The notes beneath the pieces were generated by a model, which searched no databases, was not told the origin of the DNA, and worked only from the letters and a program-made list of their open reading frames with translations. Of a stretch of 64,000 nucleotides of DNA, positions 28,183-38,080 are shown one piece after another. Both the position numbers and the translations under genes were made by a program. The number at the start of each line of letters is the position of its first letter. The stretch's first letter is position 1. This DNA comes from Sphingomonadales bacterium Ga0077531 (GTDB taxonomy: Bacteria > Pseudomonadota > Alphaproteobacteria > Sphingomonadales > Sphingomonadaceae). The stretch covers positions 62,001 through 126,000 of the forward strand of contig LNED01000038.1 in assembly GCA_001464915.1 (NCBI GenBank). Direction: 5' to 3'.

Positions 28183-29463
28183 TCAGCGTGCCTTCGCTTC
28201 AAAGGTGATGTTGAGCTGCTTCAGGCTCCGCAGCAGGAAGTGCGGGTGGTAGGCGAAATCATTCGCCCCTTCGGCAAAGTGCATATCCTCAAACCGGTCG
28301 ACCACCGCCTGGAACCCCCAAGTGAGTTCGCGCCGGGCGAGCGGCGCGCCGAGGCAGTGGTGCGTGCCCGAACCAAACGCCATATGCGCGCCTGCCTTGG
28401 GCCGATCCAAATCGAGCTTTTCGGGGCATTCGAAGAACCGCTCATCGCGGTTCGCTGCGCCGTAGCGGATGTTGACGACCGATCCGGCGGGGATCGTCAC
28501 CCCGTCGAGTTCGACGTCGGCGTGGGTGAAGCGCATGAGGCTCTGCACCGGGCTTTCCAGCCGCAGCACCTCCTCGACAAAGGGGCGCATATATTTGTCG
28601 GGATCAGCCTTGAGCCGGTGCCACACGTCCTTGTTCTCGATCAGCAGCTTCATCCCCGCCGCCAGCGCATTGGTGGTCGTTTCCGAGCCGCCGACGAAGG
28701 TATCGGCCATCATCTCGGCGTGGAGTTCTTCGTTGTTCAAAGGCCGCCCCCAGCCTTCGATCACGGTGTTGACCAGCACCGATATCAGCGAGCCATCGGG
28801 ATGTTCGCGCAGGCGTTCAAAGATCGGCTGAAAATAATGCTGCGCCTCGATCTCGCGGTCGACCATTTCGAGGTGCTTGTCCTCGGGCAGCATCAACGAA
28901 ATGCGATGGAAGAACGCATCAGTCCAGCCCTTGATCCGCCACATATCCTCGCGCGCCGCGCCCATCTGCTCGCCGATGATGAACAGCGGCAGTGGCACGC
29001 AGAACTGGCGCACCCAGTCGCAGTGGCCATCGGCGAGGAATTCGTCGATCAGCTCGAAAGCGAGGGTTTCGACGCGCGGGTCGATGGCCTTGATGCGGCT
29101 GGGCTTGAACGCCTCGTTGAACATTGCGCGCATCTGCTTGTGGTTCGGATCGTCGCGGCCGGCCAGCGTCGGCGCGGGCAACCAGCCTTTCTCGCGGAAC
29201 CGTTCGGCGACCTTGCGCCCGCGCTCGGCATCGGTTGGGCTGGCACGCAGCAATTCGTTGCTGGCGGTGGAGGGGAAGCGCGCCGGGTCCATCAACACCT
29301 CGCGCACGTGATCGTAACGGCTGACGACATAAATCTGCGTGCCGGGGATGTTGTAAACCGGAGCCTCGTCGCGCAGGGTTTTGTAGGCATCATAGGGGCA
29401 CTGTTGCAGCGCGGGATCGAACAGGTTGATGGTGGGCCCCATCTTACGTGGCTGCGTGTTCAT
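28183..29463 (-). CDS. cytochrome P450 (2)
   Basis: TFVGGSETTTNALAAG; heme loop AFGSGTHHCLGAPLARRE. Confidence 0.93.
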   Translation of the reverse strand: MNTQPRKMGPTINLFDPALQQCPYDAYKTLRDEAPVYNIPGTQIYVVSRYDHVREVLMDPARFPSTASNELLRASPTDAERGRKVAERFREKGWLPAPTLAGRDDPNHKQMRAMFNEAFKPSRIKAIDPRVETLAFELIDEFLADGHCDWVRQFCVPLPLFIIGEQMGAAREDMWRIKGWTDAFFHRISLMLPEDKHLEMVDREIEAQHYFQPIFERLREHPDGSLISVLVNTVIEGWGRPLNNEELHAEMMADTFVGGSETTTNALAAGMKLLIENKDVWHRLKADPDKYMRPFVEEVLRLESPVQSLMRFTHADVELDGVTIPAGSVVNIRYGAANRDERFFECPEKLDLDRPKAGAHMAFGSGTHHCLGAPLARRELTWGFQAVVDRFEDMHFAEGANDFAYHPHFLLRSLKQLNITFEAKAR

Positions 29464-30050
29464 CAGCGCACCTGAATCTTGTCGGCGCCCCAAGGCGCAA
29501 TCGCTTCGGCAGAGCGGAAGGCTTCGGGCAGCTCATCGACCATGTGATACGTCGCTGCGAGCCGTCCGAAGCCGACGAAGAACGCCACTGTCATGCCGAG
29601 CTCGACGATTTGCGCCTCGCTGAAATGCTGGCGCAGGTCGGCGTAGATCGCATCGTCGATGGCCAGATGATCGGTCGCCATCAGCTCACCGTAACGGATC
29701 GCTGCCTTCTCCGCCGCCGAGAGGTTCTCCGCCTCCTGCGGGCGCTCCAGCGAACACACCAACCCCTCGGTCACCCCGTCCGCCACCGCATCGGAATAGC
29801 GGATTGCCATGCAGGAACGGCACTGGTTGAAGAACGCGACCCGCAGCCGCACCAGCTCCACCAGCCGCGACGGCAGCGAGCGGTTCATTTTCAACGCCCC
29901 GCCAAACGCCATCAGCCCCAGCGCCTGTTCCGGACAATGGGCGAAATAGCGGGTGAGGCCTTGCTCAAGATCGGTCAGGTTCTCAGGGCGGATTGCGCTG
30001 ACCAGCCGTTCATCCCATTGTTCCGGCGGCAATTTGCTGATGCGGCTCAT
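29463..30050 (-). CDS. carboxymuconolactone decarboxylase / AhpD-like protein
   Basis: VRLRVAFFNQCRSCMAIRYSDA CxxC motif. Confidence 0.83.
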   Translation of the reverse strand: MSRISKLPPEQWDERLVSAIRPENLTDLEQGLTRYFAHCPEQALGLMAFGGALKMNRSLPSRLVELVRLRVAFFNQCRSCMAIRYSDAVADGVTEGLVCSLERPQEAENLSAAEKAAIRYGELMATDHLAIDDAIYADLRQHFSEAQIVELGMTVAFFVGFGRLAATYHMVDELPEAFRSAEAIAPWGADKIQVR

Positions 30051-30178
30051 GGTTTTCTCCGATGGGGGCACTGGCAAATTAGCCCGTTTCCGTAAGGTCA
30101 TGGCTGGGGGACAACCGTGGCCACGGCAATTGGCGGATTCGCTAAGCAGGCGAGGCGCCCCGCAAGGGAGAGGCGGCT

Positions 30179-31480
30179 TTGCAATCTGAGGCACCGCGCA
30201 CTTTGAGCCAGGTCGATCTGTTCGCCCCCGGCGCGCAGGAGCATTGGTATGCGGCCTATGCGATCCTGCACGAACAGGCCCCGGTGCAGATCCTGCCGGG
30301 CGAAGGGCTGACGCCGGGTAGCGATGCCTTCGTCCTTACCAAATACGAAGATGTCCGCCGCGTGGTGATGGATTGGGACCGTTTCCCGCCAACATTGTCT
30401 TTGCTGGTGGCGCAGATCCAGCAATCGGGCGAAATGCCAACGCATATTCCTGATCTCGACGCGATGATTGCCTCGATCGTGACTTTGCGCCCCGATCCGG
30501 AGCTGTGGCGCGCGCACCGGAAAGAACTGACCGATCCGTGGGTGGGGCCGGGGTGCACGCGGCACGCCGCGATGATCGCTGCCCACGTCGATGATCTGAT
30601 CGCCGGGCTGCTGGCAAAAGCGCGGGCCGGAGAGCCGGTAGATTTCGTCGCTGATTTCGCTCGCCCCCTGCCGCAGCGCGTGATGGCGAGCGTGCTGGGC
30701 TTCCCGATGGAGGACATCCCCCGGCTGGAGCAATGGGGCAATGCGCAGGTGATGTCCTATGTGATCGGGACGACCCACAAGAATATCCTGACGCCTGAAC
30801 AAACGGCGGAGAAGTTCGCGCTGTTGGCGGGGATGAAGGACTATGTGGCCGAGCAAACGCGGGCCAAACGCGCCAATCCGCAGGACGACATGGTGAGCTT
30901 CCTGACGCAGGTCGAATACGCCGCGCTGGGCCGCAAGCTCACCGATGATGAGATCAATGGCGTGGTCTATGCGATGGTGATCGGCGGGCTGGAGACGACC
31001 CAATATGCCATCGCCGAACAGGCACAATTGCTGTGCGAGCGACCGGGGCTGTTTGCCAACCTGAGGGGCGACCGCGCGGCGATCCGCACCTTTATCGAGG
31101 AAGGGATGCGGCTGCGTTCCCCCACGCAGGGGCTTTCCACCCGCATCTGTGCGCAGGACGAGGTTTTCCAAGGCGTCCACGTCCCCGCCGGATCAATGCT
31201 CCACCTGCGCTGGGCAGCGGCCAATATTGACGCGGAGGAATTCGACGATCCGCTCGAATTGCAGCTGACCCGCAAGGCTGCGACCCGCCACCTCGCGTTC
31301 AGCCAGGGGCCGCGGTCGTGCCCGGGATCGAACATCTCACGCCTCGAACAGATGATCGCGTGGGATCGCCTCGCCGATGCCTTCGCCGCCCTCGAATATG
31401 CGCCGGGCAACGACTTCCGCCATCAGGGCGGGATCATGCTCGGCATCCACCGCTTGATGCTCAACCTAACCCCCGCCTGA
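30179..31480 (+). CDS. cytochrome P450 (3)
   Basis: VIGGLETTQYAIAEQ; heme loop FSQGPRSCPGSNISRLE; TTG start assumed. Confidence 0.9.
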   Translation: MQSEAPRTLSQVDLFAPGAQEHWYAAYAILHEQAPVQILPGEGLTPGSDAFVLTKYEDVRRVVMDWDRFPPTLSLLVAQIQQSGEMPTHIPDLDAMIASIVTLRPDPELWRAHRKELTDPWVGPGCTRHAAMIAAHVDDLIAGLLAKARAGEPVDFVADFARPLPQRVMASVLGFPMEDIPRLEQWGNAQVMSYVIGTTHKNILTPEQTAEKFALLAGMKDYVAEQTRAKRANPQDDMVSFLTQVEYAALGRKLTDDEINGVVYAMVIGGLETTQYAIAEQAQLLCERPGLFANLRGDRAAIRTFIEEGMRLRSPTQGLSTRICAQDEVFQGVHVPAGSMLHLRWAAANIDAEEFDDPLELQLTRKAATRHLAFSQGPRSCPGSNISRLEQMIAWDRLADAFAALEYAPGNDFRHQGGIMLGIHRLMLNLTPA

Positions 31481-31495
31481 ACGAAAGGTGCCCCG

Positions 31496-31897
31496 ATGGC
31501 CACTCTGCTCGCCCACATCCAGATCCAGCCCGGCAAGGAGGACAAGTGGGAGGCGATCATGCACGACATGGTGCACCACACCTTTGGCACCGAAGAAGGC
31601 GTGATCCGCTACGAATACTGGAAGGGGCAAGAGCCGCTCTCGTATTATTGTCTGCTCAGTTTCAAGGACAAGTGGGCCTTCTATCACCACCAGATGTCCG
31701 ACCATCATGAAGGCCACGACTTTGCCGATGTGCTGGCGGGGATCAGGCTGGAGTATATCGATCCCGTGGACGGCGCGGGCGGGGGGCTGCCGCCGACGCT
31801 CGACCCGGCGCTGCCCGATGATGCCAACGCGGCGATGCGCACCGCGCAAGAACGCTTCCCGCTGGATATTCCGGCATGGTGGGGTGCGCGGGCATGA
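31496..31897 (+). CDS. antibiotic biosynthesis monooxygenase (ABM) domain protein
   Basis: MATLLAHIQIQPGKEDKWEAIMHDMVHHTFGTEEGVIRYEYWKGQEPLSYYCLLSFKD. Confidence 0.78.
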   Translation: MATLLAHIQIQPGKEDKWEAIMHDMVHHTFGTEEGVIRYEYWKGQEPLSYYCLLSFKDKWAFYHHQMSDHHEGHDFADVLAGIRLEYIDPVDGAGGGLPPTLDPALPDDANAAMRTAQERFPLDIPAWWGARA

Positions 31898-32412
31898 ACA
31901 TGGAAACGCAGCTTCAGGAACTGCTCGACAAGCAGGCGATCACCGATGTGCTGCAACGCTATTCGCGCACATTGGATTGGCTCGATGATGCGGGGCAGGC
32001 GGGGTGTTACTGGCCCGAAGCGCACATCGACTACGGGTTCTTCACCGGCACCGCCGCCGATTTCGTGCCGGTGGTGATGGCCATCGAACGCGCCAGCCAG
32101 CGGCGGTGGCATTTCCTTTCGGCTCCGGCGATCCGGTTCCATTCCGCCGATCAGGCCAGCGCCGAATGCTACGGCATGGCGACCGGCATCCGGCAGCAGG
32201 ACGATGGCAGCTGGTCGGGCGGGTTGTATGGTGGGCGTTATCTCGACGAATTCGAGCGCAGGGACAGCGAGTGGCGGATTGGCCGGCGGCAATACATCAT
32301 GGACTGGAAGACCCCGCTCGACGATCAGCCCGGCAACGAACCCAACCCCGATTTCCCTCTGCCGGTGTTGCAGATCATCGCCAGCGGGCATCCGGCCTAT
32401 CGGGTGATGTGA
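31894..32412 (+). CDS. SnoaL/NTF2-like protein
   Basis: LLDKQAITDVLQRYSRTLDWLDDAGQAGCYWPEAHIDYG; start overlaps upstream stop by 4 nt. Confidence 0.82.
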   Translation: MNMETQLQELLDKQAITDVLQRYSRTLDWLDDAGQAGCYWPEAHIDYGFFTGTAADFVPVVMAIERASQRRWHFLSAPAIRFHSADQASAECYGMATGIRQQDDGSWSGGLYGGRYLDEFERRDSEWRIGRRQYIMDWKTPLDDQPGNEPNPDFPLPVLQIIASGHPAYRVM

Positions 32413-32769
32413 TCACGCCTCGGCGGGCGGGTCCATGTAATCGCGGTAATAGGTCATCTTGCCGCCCTCGACCTTGTAGATACCGACTCCGCCGCGCGGC
32501 GCTGCGCCGTCCATGTGCATCGTCCAGCGCGCCCACACGGCATGATCATCGCCGCAGATTTCATCGACGGTGAAGTGGACTTTGCGCTCCCCCATCTCCT
32601 TGACCATCGTGGTCATGAAGCCGAGGATCGCGTCGCGCCCTTCGTAACGCCCCCAGATCGGGTCTTCGAGAATGGCGTCATCGGCAAACAGCGGCGCGAG
32701 TTTGGTGTAATCCCCATCGTCCTGAATGCGCCAGAATTCCTCGATCACGCGCTGTGCTTGGCCTGCCAT
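32413..32769 (-). CDS. SnoaL/NTF2-like protein
   Basis: MAGQAQRVIEEFWRIQDDGDYTKLAPLFADDAILEDPIWGRYEGRDAILGF. Confidence 0.82.
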   Translation of the reverse strand: MAGQAQRVIEEFWRIQDDGDYTKLAPLFADDAILEDPIWGRYEGRDAILGFMTTMVKEMGERKVHFTVDEICGDDHAVWARWTMHMDGAAPRGGVGIYKVEGGKMTYYRDYMDPPAEA

Positions 32770-32887
32770 CGTCTCGCCTCCCTGTGCTGGCGACAGTCTG
32801 CCATGACGCCGCGCGCCGCCCCCCTGTGAAAATGGCGAGGGCGCGCGGGCGGGCGGGCCTGTTATCCTTCCAGCCAAGGAGAAACCC

Positions 32888-33421
32888 ATGTCCACCATCC
32901 CGCGCGTATCTTCGGCCATTGCTGGCGAACCGGCGCATTTCGGTTCGGTGCTGGCGCATCAGCCAGAAATTTCGGCGAGTTTCTTCGCGCTCTATGGCCG
33001 GTTCTGGGGATCGGACGTGCTCGCCGCGCGGCTGAAAGAGGTCGCGCGGATGCGCAATGCGCGCGTCACTGAATGCGGGTTCTGCCGCAATGTCCGTTTT
33101 GACAAAGCGGTGGCGCAGGGCTTGGGCGAAGAGGTGGTGGACGATATCACCGATGGGTATGAGGCCTCGGCGCGGCTCACCGATGCTGAAAAGGCGGTGC
33201 TGAAATTCACCGATGCGCTGATCCATGATCCCGAATTGCTTAACCGAGATGCGCGTGCGGCGTTGCAGCGCCACCTGACCCCGGCGCAGATCGCCGAATT
33301 GGGGCTCGGCGTGACGCTGTTCCTCGCGCTCGCCAAGGCGTTGATCACGATGGGGCTGGAGCCGGACGCGATGGAGCGCACCGTGCTGCCCACGCCTGCC
33401 GTGCTGGAGGCAGCAGAATGA
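32888..33421 (+). CDS. carboxymuconolactone decarboxylase family protein
   Basis: VARMRNARVTECGFCRNVRFDKAVAQG CxxC motif. Confidence 0.83.
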   Translation: MSTIPRVSSAIAGEPAHFGSVLAHQPEISASFFALYGRFWGSDVLAARLKEVARMRNARVTECGFCRNVRFDKAVAQGLGEEVVDDITDGYEASARLTDAEKAVLKFTDALIHDPELLNRDARAALQRHLTPAQIAELGLGVTLFLALAKALITMGLEPDAMERTVLPTPAVLEAAE

Positions 33422-33789
33422 GCGGCCCCGTCCACGCTGCTCTGGCGGGTGACCCGGTTCTGGCCGAGCACTACGCTGCGTTCCGGGCCAAGGCCGAAAG
33501 CGCGCTCAACCCGCGCCTCGTGGCGTTGATCCGGCAGGCGATTGCCGCCGTGCACGGCATGGAAGCGGCGGCGATCGATGATGCCGCGCTCGATGAGCGC
33601 ACCCGCGTGTGCGTCGCCTATGCGCGGCGCATTCCCTTTGAACACACCGCGATCACCGATCCCGAAGCCGCCAGCGTGGTCGCACATTTGGGCGAGCCGG
33701 GGTTCGTGGCGTTCTCGGTGGTGGCGGCGTTGGCCGATGCCGAATGCCGCGCAGGCCTGGTCGATTTGGAGGGACTAGCGGGGGTTTAG
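33418..33789 (+). CDS. hypothetical protein, possible degenerate CMD-like partner
   Basis: ATGA overlap with upstream CMD gene; LNPRLVALIRQAIAAVHGMEAA resembles the CMD helix but lacks CxxC. Confidence 0.6.
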   Translation: MSGPVHAALAGDPVLAEHYAAFRAKAESALNPRLVALIRQAIAAVHGMEAAAIDDAALDERTRVCVAYARRIPFEHTAITDPEAASVVAHLGEPGFVAFSVVAALADAECRAGLVDLEGLAGV

Positions 33790-34310
33790 CCGAGCTCGCG
33801 CAGCAGGTTGCGCCCGTCCCACCCTCGCGCCGCCTCGGCCACGAAGTCGTAAAACCCGGTCAGCTGCGGCGTCGGCTCATACAGTTCCAGCATATGCCCT
33901 AGGGTCGCGCGGGTATCGACGAAGGCGAAGACCGTCCCGCCAGCGGTGACCGATAGTTGGGCGAGCGGTGCGCCCTCGGAAGTGAACCGGGCAATCGCCG
34001 CCTCCAGATCATCGACGAACAGCGCCGCGTGATGCAGCCCTTCCGCGCCCGAGCCATAGGGGAACATATCATGCAGCGCGGATGGATCAGGATTGTGCTG
34101 CACCACCAGCTCCACCATCACGCCGCCCCATTGGCCATAGGCGCTGGAATGGTCGAACGGGTGCTCGATCCCGCGATGCTGCGAGGAGGCGAGCGCGATG
34201 TGCCGCAGCACAAAGAACGGCCCCGATCCGAACTGCCGATGATGCGCCGCTGCCGCTGCTTCGAGATTATTAACCTTGTAGGCCAGCTGCTTGACCGGAA
34301 GCGTGATCAA
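33786..34310 (-). CDS. VOC (glyoxalase) superfamily protein
   Basis: VKQLAYKVNNLEAAAAAHHRQFGSGPF ... GLHHAALFVDDLEAAIARFTSEG ... GHMLELYEP; TTG start assumed. Confidence 0.8.
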   Translation of the reverse strand: MITLPVKQLAYKVNNLEAAAAAHHRQFGSGPFFVLRHIALASSQHRGIEHPFDHSSAYGQWGGVMVELVVQHNPDPSALHDMFPYGSGAEGLHHAALFVDDLEAAIARFTSEGAPLAQLSVTAGGTVFAFVDTRATLGHMLELYEPTPQLTGFYDFVAEAARGWDGRNLLRELG

Positions 34311-35899
34311 TTCACCGCCCGGTCTTTCCCCACCCAATAGGGCGCGCGCAGTTCGCGGCGCAGGATTTTGCCGCTGGGGTTGCGCGGCAGGGCGGGGATG
34401 AAATCGACCGTCTTGGGGCATTTGTAGCCCGCGATGTGTTGCCGCGCGTGGGCGATCAGTTCAGCCTCGGTCAGTTCCTCGCCCGGCTTCATCACCACGC
34501 AGGCCTTGACCGCTTCGCCCCACTTGGCGTCCGGCACCCCGATGACCGCGACATCGGCGACCTTAGGATGCGAATAGAGCGCGTTTTCGACCTCGGCCGG
34601 ATAGACGTTTTCGCCGCCGGAGATGATCATGTCCTTCACCCGGTCGTGGATATAGAGATAGCCGTCTTCATCCAGATAGCCCGCGTCGCCGGTGCGCAGC
34701 CAGCCCTCGGCATCGATGGTCGCAGCGGTGGCATCCGCGTTGTTCCAGTAGCCGCGCATGTTCTTGGATGATCGCGTGGCGATTTCGCCGACCGTGCCTG
34801 CGGGAACGTCATTCCCCGCCTCGTCGATGATCTTCAATTCCACGCCCGCCAGCGGCTTGCCGACCGACCTCATTCTCGGGCTGCCTTCGGGCACGTGATC
34901 TTCGGGATCCAATGCGACGATCGTGCCGCTGGTTTCGGTCATGCCGTACATCTGCACGAACCCGCAGCCGAGTACCCGCATCGCCTCGCGCATCAGTTCA
35001 AGCGGGATCGGCGACGCGCCGTAGGTGACGTATTTCAGGCGGCTGAAATCCACCTCGCCCACTTTGGGATGGTTGAGAAGGATCTGGATCGCGGCAGGCA
35101 CCAGAAAGATTTTCGAGATGTTGAAATTCTGGATCAGGTCGAGCGCCTTGGCCGGATCATATTCTGGCAGGACAATCGAATTGCTGCCCGCCACCATCGT
35201 GCCGATCCCGGTGCCGGTGCCGCTGATGTGGAAGCATGGCATGGCCAGCAGGGTGACATCGCCGGGGATCGGTTCCTGCCAGGTGCGCATCTCGCCGGCC
35301 GCCGCTGTCGCATCGCGGCTGGAAAGGATTGATCCGTGGGTCATCACCGCGCCCTTGGGCTTGCCGGTGGTGCCTGAGGTGTAGAGCTGCAAGGCATCGT
35401 CTTCGGCGCGCACGCGGTGGGCGGGGGGTGCCGGTGAAAAGCCATCGCGCCAGATACGGAAATCGGTGCCGGGATAATCGGGCGCATCGATGCCGATGAT
35501 TTGTTCGACGTGCGGACATGTCGCGCGGATGCTCGCCAGCACCTCGGCGAAGCCTTCGCCAACGAACACCACGCGCGCCTGACAATTATCGAGGATATAG
35601 GCAACCTCGGGCGGGGCGAGCCGCCAGTTGACCGGGGTCATCACCGCGCCAATCCGCGCCGCACCCAGCAGGGCCTCAAAATACAGCGGGTGGTTTTTGC
35701 CGAGGAACGCAACCCGCTCCCCCGGCTTTACGCCGAGCGCGACGAGGCCGTTCGCGACCCTGTTTGCGCCCGCGTCCAGTTCAGCGAAGCTGGTTTCCTC
35801 ATCGCCGTAAGTGAAGGCGATGATGTCCCCCTGCAAGCGTGCATGTTCGCGCACGACGTCACAAAAGGACTCCGCTGCCAGTGCTGTTTGTTCTCCCAT
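34307..35899 (-). CDS. acyl-CoA synthetase / AMP-dependent ligase
   Basis: LYTSGTTGKPKGAVMTHGSIL AMP motif; GWLRTGDAGYLDEDGYLYIHDRVKDMIISGGENVYPAEVE. Confidence 0.93.
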   Translation of the reverse strand: MGEQTALAAESFCDVVREHARLQGDIIAFTYGDEETSFAELDAGANRVANGLVALGVKPGERVAFLGKNHPLYFEALLGAARIGAVMTPVNWRLAPPEVAYILDNCQARVVFVGEGFAEVLASIRATCPHVEQIIGIDAPDYPGTDFRIWRDGFSPAPPAHRVRAEDDALQLYTSGTTGKPKGAVMTHGSILSSRDATAAAGEMRTWQEPIPGDVTLLAMPCFHISGTGTGIGTMVAGSNSIVLPEYDPAKALDLIQNFNISKIFLVPAAIQILLNHPKVGEVDFSRLKYVTYGASPIPLELMREAMRVLGCGFVQMYGMTETSGTIVALDPEDHVPEGSPRMRSVGKPLAGVELKIIDEAGNDVPAGTVGEIATRSSKNMRGYWNNADATAATIDAEGWLRTGDAGYLDEDGYLYIHDRVKDMIISGGENVYPAEVENALYSHPKVADVAVIGVPDAKWGEAVKACVVMKPGEELTEAELIAHARQHIAGYKCPKTVDFIPALPRNPSGKILRRELRAPYWVGKDRAVN

Positions 35900-35985
35900 G
35901 GCGGCAGGGATAGCGCCTGCGCGGGGGGCTTGTCATTGACACAATTCATAGCGGCGTTCGCGGCTGGGCGCGTTAGGTTGCTCCG

Positions 35986-36402
35986 ATGAACGATGCCACT
36001 GTTCCACCGGGGTTTGAACCCGCCGGTTTCACCCCCGGCTTCCTCGATCATGGCGGGCCGTATTATCTGGGCGCGGCAGTGGACGGCGTGCGCGTGGTCG
36101 GCCTCAGGATCATGCCGCACCACATCAATTATCAGGATGCCGCCCACGGCGGGGTGATCTCGACCTTCGCCGATGTCGCTCTTTCCCACGCGGTCTACGA
36201 TGCCGAGCGGCCCCGATTGGCGCCGTCGACCGTGACGCTGACGGTCAACTACCTCACCGGCGCAAAGCTGGGCGATTGGCTGGAGGCGCGGGTGCGGATT
36301 GATCGGCTGGGCGGGCGCACCGCCTACACCTCGGGCGCGATCTGGCGCGGGGATGAGCAAATCGCGACGATGTCAGGCGTGTTTTCGGTGCGGCGGAATT
36401 AG
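35986..36402 (+). CDS. PaaI-type hotdog thioesterase
   Basis: NYQDAAHGGVISTFADVALSHAVYD. Confidence 0.85.
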   Translation: MNDATVPPGFEPAGFTPGFLDHGGPYYLGAAVDGVRVVGLRIMPHHINYQDAAHGGVISTFADVALSHAVYDAERPRLAPSTVTLTVNYLTGAKLGDWLEARVRIDRLGGRTAYTSGAIWRGDEQIATMSGVFSVRRN

Positions 36403-36938
36403 CCCAGCCAGCGCGCCACCACCGGGGTCGAAGGGTCACGGTCGTCATGGAATCCGGCTGCGCCTTCGGGCGTGTCGCTGAGATCAACGCCTTCGACCAC
36501 CCGGAACTCGCGCCAGTCATATAGGCCGGTGCGCTGGGCGATGCGCCATTCGCCGCCTCGCTTCTCGAACCGGTCAACATAGCGCCCCGCAACGATGGCG
36601 GAATAGATCACGCCCTTGTCCGGGAACACCGCCGCCAGCGGATAGCCCGGCGGGATGGTGTGCATCGCGGTCATGTAGGTTTCGGTGTGGCACAGGTCGA
36701 CGCTCTCGAAACCGAATTGCACCTGCCCCAACTGGTGCTGGGTGGCGAGGCACGGGTCGATCACCGCGCGCGCCTGATCGACAAAGCCGCGCCAATCGCC
36801 TTCGATTGTGCCGAACTTGAAGGTCGCGTCCGCGTGGAACAGGCGCTCCATCATCTGCCACCGCCGCCGGTCAATCGCGTGGGCATAGGCGGCGAGAATG
36901 TCGCGGATGGCTTCGCGGTCTTCGAGCGTTCCTGTCAT
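36399..36938 (-). CDS. SnoaL/NTF2-like protein
   Basis: DREAIRDILAAYAHAIDRRRWQMMERLFHADATFKFGTIEGDWRGF. Confidence 0.83.
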   Translation of the reverse strand: MTGTLEDREAIRDILAAYAHAIDRRRWQMMERLFHADATFKFGTIEGDWRGFVDQARAVIDPCLATQHQLGQVQFGFESVDLCHTETYMTAMHTIPPGYPLAAVFPDKGVIYSAIVAGRYVDRFEKRGGEWRIAQRTGLYDWREFRVVEGVDLSDTPEGAAGFHDDRDPSTPVVARWLG

Positions 36939-37936
36939 TGCGGCAGCTCCACAATCACCTTGCCGATATTGCCGCCGGTGAACAGCTTGGCATAGGCGGT
37001 GAGGGTGTTTTCGAGGCCTGTGGTGACATCATAGGGCATTATCAGATCGCCCGCTTCGTGCCAGGCGCGCAGCCGCTGGGTCAAGGCTGGGCCTTCGTGC
37101 ATGAAATCGGGCGAGAAGAACCCTTCGATCCGCAAGCGGCGCATCAGCACCTGGTCGAATTCGCGTGGAGCGGTGCGGGCGCCGGAGGTGTAATCGGCCA
37201 ATAAGCCGCACACGGCCACCCGGCCATAGTGGTTCATGCGGGTGAGCACCTGATCCAGCAGCGCGCCGCCAACATTGTCGAAATAGACGTCGAAGCCGCC
37301 GGCAGAATCGAGCTGTGCGCCCACATCAGCGGCCTTGTAATCGACCGCGCCGGCAATCCCCAATTCATCGGTCAGGTAAGCGCACTTGGCCGCGCCGCCC
37401 GCGATCCCCCACGCCTCGCAGCCGAGCAGCTTGGCGATCTGCACTGCGAGAATCCCGGTCGCGCCCGCGGCGGCGGATACCAGCACGCGTTCGCCCGGCT
37501 GGGCAGCACCGGTCTGCTCCACGCCCCACAGCGCCGTCCACCCGTTCATGCCCAATGGGCCGAACCACGCACGGCGGTCGGTCACAGTGGGATCGAGCAC
37601 TAGCGCGCCCGACATGACGGCATCCACGGTTGAAACATCGCTCCACTGCCCGAACGCCCGCACCAGATCGCCAACCGCGAAACCCGCCGCGCGGCTTTCG
37701 ATCACTTCGCCCAGCACCAGCCCGCTCATCGGCGCGCCAACGGGCAGCGGCGGCTGGTATCCGTCCTCGCGCGCGGTCAGCCACAGCCGGGTGCCGGCAT
37801 CCATCGACAGGTGCGTGTTGTGGATGCGAATCTCGCCCTCACCCAAGGGGGTAAGCGGCGCATCGACCAGCTCCAGCGCGCTGGCGAAATCGATCCCTTC
37901 GGGGCGGCGGGCGATGCGCCAATAACGGTTCGTCAT
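36935..37936 (-). CDS. MDR family NADP-dependent oxidoreductase (3)
   Basis: ERVLVSAAAGATGILAVQIAKLLGCEAWGIAGGAAKC. Confidence 0.9.
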   Translation of the reverse strand: MTNRYWRIARRPEGIDFASALELVDAPLTPLGEGEIRIHNTHLSMDAGTRLWLTAREDGYQPPLPVGAPMSGLVLGEVIESRAAGFAVGDLVRAFGQWSDVSTVDAVMSGALVLDPTVTDRRAWFGPLGMNGWTALWGVEQTGAAQPGERVLVSAAAGATGILAVQIAKLLGCEAWGIAGGAAKCAYLTDELGIAGAVDYKAADVGAQLDSAGGFDVYFDNVGGALLDQVLTRMNHYGRVAVCGLLADYTSGARTAPREFDQVLMRRLRIEGFFSPDFMHEGPALTQRLRAWHEAGDLIMPYDVTTGLENTLTAYAKLFTGGNIGKVIVELPQ

Positions 37937-38003
37937 GGCGGCCACTTTTCGGCGCGCAGGCCGCGACGGCAACCCCGCCTTTTCGCTAGGGGCAGAGCGC
38001 GCG

Positions 38004-38023
38004 CGGCTATCACTTTGGCGCGG
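38004..38023 (+). promoter_or_regulatory. shared island motif, copy m5 (weaker)
   Basis: CGGCTATCACTTTGGCGCGG between divergent starts 37936(-) and 38081(+). Confidence 0.35.
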
Positions 38024-38080
38024 TGCACACGGGGGGCGCGCTTCCTAGTCTCGGCCCAACGAAATGAGGGAGAGAGACGA

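Noticed and set aside
28108-29475. 455-aa plus-strand ORF antisense to a P450
   Set aside because: The minus strand has a full P450 with heme loop; the plus-strand product is composition-biased shadow sequence.
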